59,133 nucleotides of DNA from Planctomycetales bacterium (GTDB taxonomy: Bacteria > Planctomycetota > Planctomycetia > Isosphaerales > Isosphaeraceae): positions 1-59,133 of the forward strand of contig DAIDHB010000453.1 of NCBI GenBank assembly GCA_027452145.1, read 5' to 3'. The notes beneath the pieces were generated by a model. It searched no databases and was not told the origin of the DNA. It was given only the letters and a program-made list of their open reading frames with translations. Below, piece after piece: positions 58,007-59,133 of this stretch. Every line of letters begins with the position of its first letter. Position 1 is the stretch's first letter. The translations under genes were made by a program, and so were the position numbers.

Positions 58007-58825
58007 CGGCCGGTCCTCTCCCAGCGTGTCATCTCGATCCGGACCCCGGAGAACATCGAGCTGTCCTTTGCCCTGGCCGGGCCGGGGAGCCGCGCGGGGG
58101 CCTATTTCGTCGACGTGCTGGTCATGCTCGTCATCGGCCAGGTGCTGATCAACCTGATCGCGTTCGCCCTGGCGGCGCTCGCCGAGGCCGTCGGCGGCAA
58201 CGGGGAGCTCTGGGTCATGGGGATCAGCGCCCTGGGCTCATTCGCGTTCTACAACGGCTACTTCATCCTGCTGGAGTGGCTGATGAACGGCCAGACGCCG
58301 GGCAAGCGGCTGCTGCACATCCGGGTGATCAAGCAGGGAGGCTACTCGCTCCGGTTCTTCGATACGTTGCTCCGCAACCTGCTTCGCGTGGTGGATTTCC
58401 TGCCGCTGTTCTACGGCGTCGGGCTGACGAGCCTGCTGCTGACCCGCGACAGCCAGCGGCTCGGCGACCTGGTCGCCGGCACGCTGGTCGTCTATCAGGA
58501 GCCGGTCGAGACCGGGGACCTGCTCCCCGACCTGCCGGCCGCCGACGAGGCCGGCGCCGACCTCCCGCCGGAGAAGCTGGCGGCGATCCCGGAAGAGGTC
58601 GTCTCGCTGACCGGCCAGTATCTGGTCGCCCGCGGCGAGATGGCGCCGCGGGCCCGGCAGGAGCTGGCGGCGGAGCTGGCCCAGCTCATCCGGACCAGCA
58701 GCGGGCTGGCGCCGAAGAAGTCGCAGGGCATGGAAAACTTCCTCGCCGCGATCGTCAGGAGAGCCGAGCCAGCTCCTCCATGGTCATCCCGAACTGTCGA
58801 GGAAGCTGAACTCCCCGCTTCCTGA
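57995..58825 (+). CDS. RDD family membrane protein
   Basis: 276 residues from the ATG at 57995. The RDD pattern is GPGSRAGAYFVDVLVMLVIG (R-x3-Y-x-x-D), NGYFILLEWLMNGQTPGKRL, LHIRVIKQGGYSLRFFDTLL, RNLLRVVDFLPLFYGVG, DSQRLGDLVAGTLVVYQ. Three to four membrane helices, then a long cytosolic tail. No good ribosome site precedes the ATG, which overlaps the start region of the divergent SpoIIM-like gene by 12 bp. The 3' end overlaps the next minus-strand gene by 71 bp. Confidence 0.85.
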   Translation: MNDHRPVLSQRVISIRTPENIELSFALAGPGSRAGAYFVDVLVMLVIGQVLINLIAFALAALAEAVGGNGELWVMGISALGSFAFYNGYFILLEWLMNGQTPGKRLLHIRVIKQGGYSLRFFDTLLRNLLRVVDFLPLFYGVGLTSLLLTRDSQRLGDLVAGTLVVYQEPVETGDLLPDLPAADEAGADLPPEKLAAIPEEVVSLTGQYLVARGEMAPRARQELAAELAQLIRTSSGLAPKKSQGMENFLAAIVRRAEPAPPWSSRTVEEAELPAS

Positions 58826-59133
58826 ACAGGCGGGTGGCGATCTTCCCCCGGTCCTTCTCGAGCTTCTTCTCAGTGTCGATCACCCGCGTCCCGGCCCAGC
58901 GGTCGCCGTAGCGGCGGCAGAGCGGGTCGCGATACGGCGCGATCGCGTCGACCAGGTTGAAGATCGGGATGAACTGGCTCAGCCAGCGCAGGATCCCCTG
59001 CCCGAAGGTCAGCGGCGACGAGCCGTCCTTCGCCTGCACGACCCGCAGACCCGCGATGCGCTTGCCGATCCCCGATCCGCCGAAGAGCGAGTCGCGGAAG
59101 AAGATCAGGGAGACGACGACGACGTTGAGCAGG
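58755..59133 (-). CDS. RDD family membrane protein, partial (runs off the window)
   Basis: The frame enters at the window edge and continues to the stop at 58755, giving about 126 C-terminal residues. It shows a hydrophobic stretch (LLNVVVVSLIFFRDSLFGGS), the RDD signature GIGKRIAGLRVVQAKDGSSP, a helix LRWLSQFIPIFNLVDAIAPY, and DPLCRRYGDRWAGTRVIDTE (the R-x-G-D block). The tail is charged. It is a different RDD protein from the one at 57995, with which its 3' end overlaps by 71 bp. Confidence 0.8.
   Translation of the reverse strand, partial: LLNVVVVSLIFFRDSLFGGSGIGKRIAGLRVVQAKDGSSPLTFGQGILRWLSQFIPIFNLVDAIAPYRDPLCRRYGDRWAGTRVIDTEKKLEKDRGKIATRLFRKRGVQLPRQFGMTMEELARLS

Overview
The window is very GC-rich DNA with strongly GC-biased third codon positions. 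It looks like a planctomycete chromosome, most likely from the Isosphaeraceae (inference from content, no tree). The pointers are an ECF sigma factor fused to a long carboxypeptidase-regulatory/thioredoxin-like tail, LEPR-XLL-type N-termini on secreted proteins, a DUF1501 / PPC-domain / DUF1549-DUF1553 / cytochrome-WD40 gene set, DUF2294, DUF3309 and GlsB stress proteins, and several families of dispersed palindromic repeats. I found no rRNA, tRNA, CRISPR array or intact transposase.

Layout. 1-1.7 kb: decayed DNA with a relic of a HigA-type antitoxin and a small secreted protein broken by two shifts of frame. 1.7-5.6 kb: giant ECF sigma fusion. 5.5-17.8 kb: a stress/envelope block holding two divergent DUF2294 genes, an acyltransferase, a CBS protein, a membrane HEAT-repeat protein, LapA, a lipoprotein, DUF3309, a PocR-GAF hybrid histidine kinase, a His-rich protein and GlsB. 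18.1-22.9 kb: HNH nuclease, cinA, rlmN, ECF sigma, comF. 23.1-32.0 kb: TPR proteins, a 1257-residue ELWxxDGT-repeat protein and a Gfo/Idh/MocA oxidoreductase. 32.3-33.2 kb: a higBA toxin-antitoxin module. 33.4-43.4 kb: a plus-strand acyl-CoA catabolic cluster (class III aminotransferase, VOC-like protein, acyl-CoA carboxylase beta subunit, cyclophilin, AtuA pair, enoyl-CoA hydratase, acyl-CoA ligase). 43.4-53.4 kb: DUF4058 and the four-gene planctomycete cytochrome cluster. 54.5-59.1 kb: a small membrane protein, a sedolisin-like protease, SpoIIM-like and RDD membrane proteins.

Most interesting signal: three copies of one structured RNA leader of about 110 nt (minus strand; 6012-6122, 14121-14229, 17687-17795). 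Each precedes a small stress-type gene: DUF2294, DUF3309 and GlsB/YeaQ. Each has a conserved 5' core, a short hairpin with a compensatory base change, and an intrinsic-terminator-like hairpin. The 5' strand of that hairpin can pair instead with the conserved start of the element, which is the layout of a terminator/antiterminator switch. Each lies about 57-59 nt downstream of the predicted start point of a similar promoter (TTGCTA or TTGCTT as -35). I do not recognise it as a known riboswitch class. A second clear regulatory structure is the higBA promoter, where a perfect 17-bp palindrome fills the whole -35/-10 spacer and a sister palindrome lies 31 bp away; a 15-bp direct repeat flanks the whole module.
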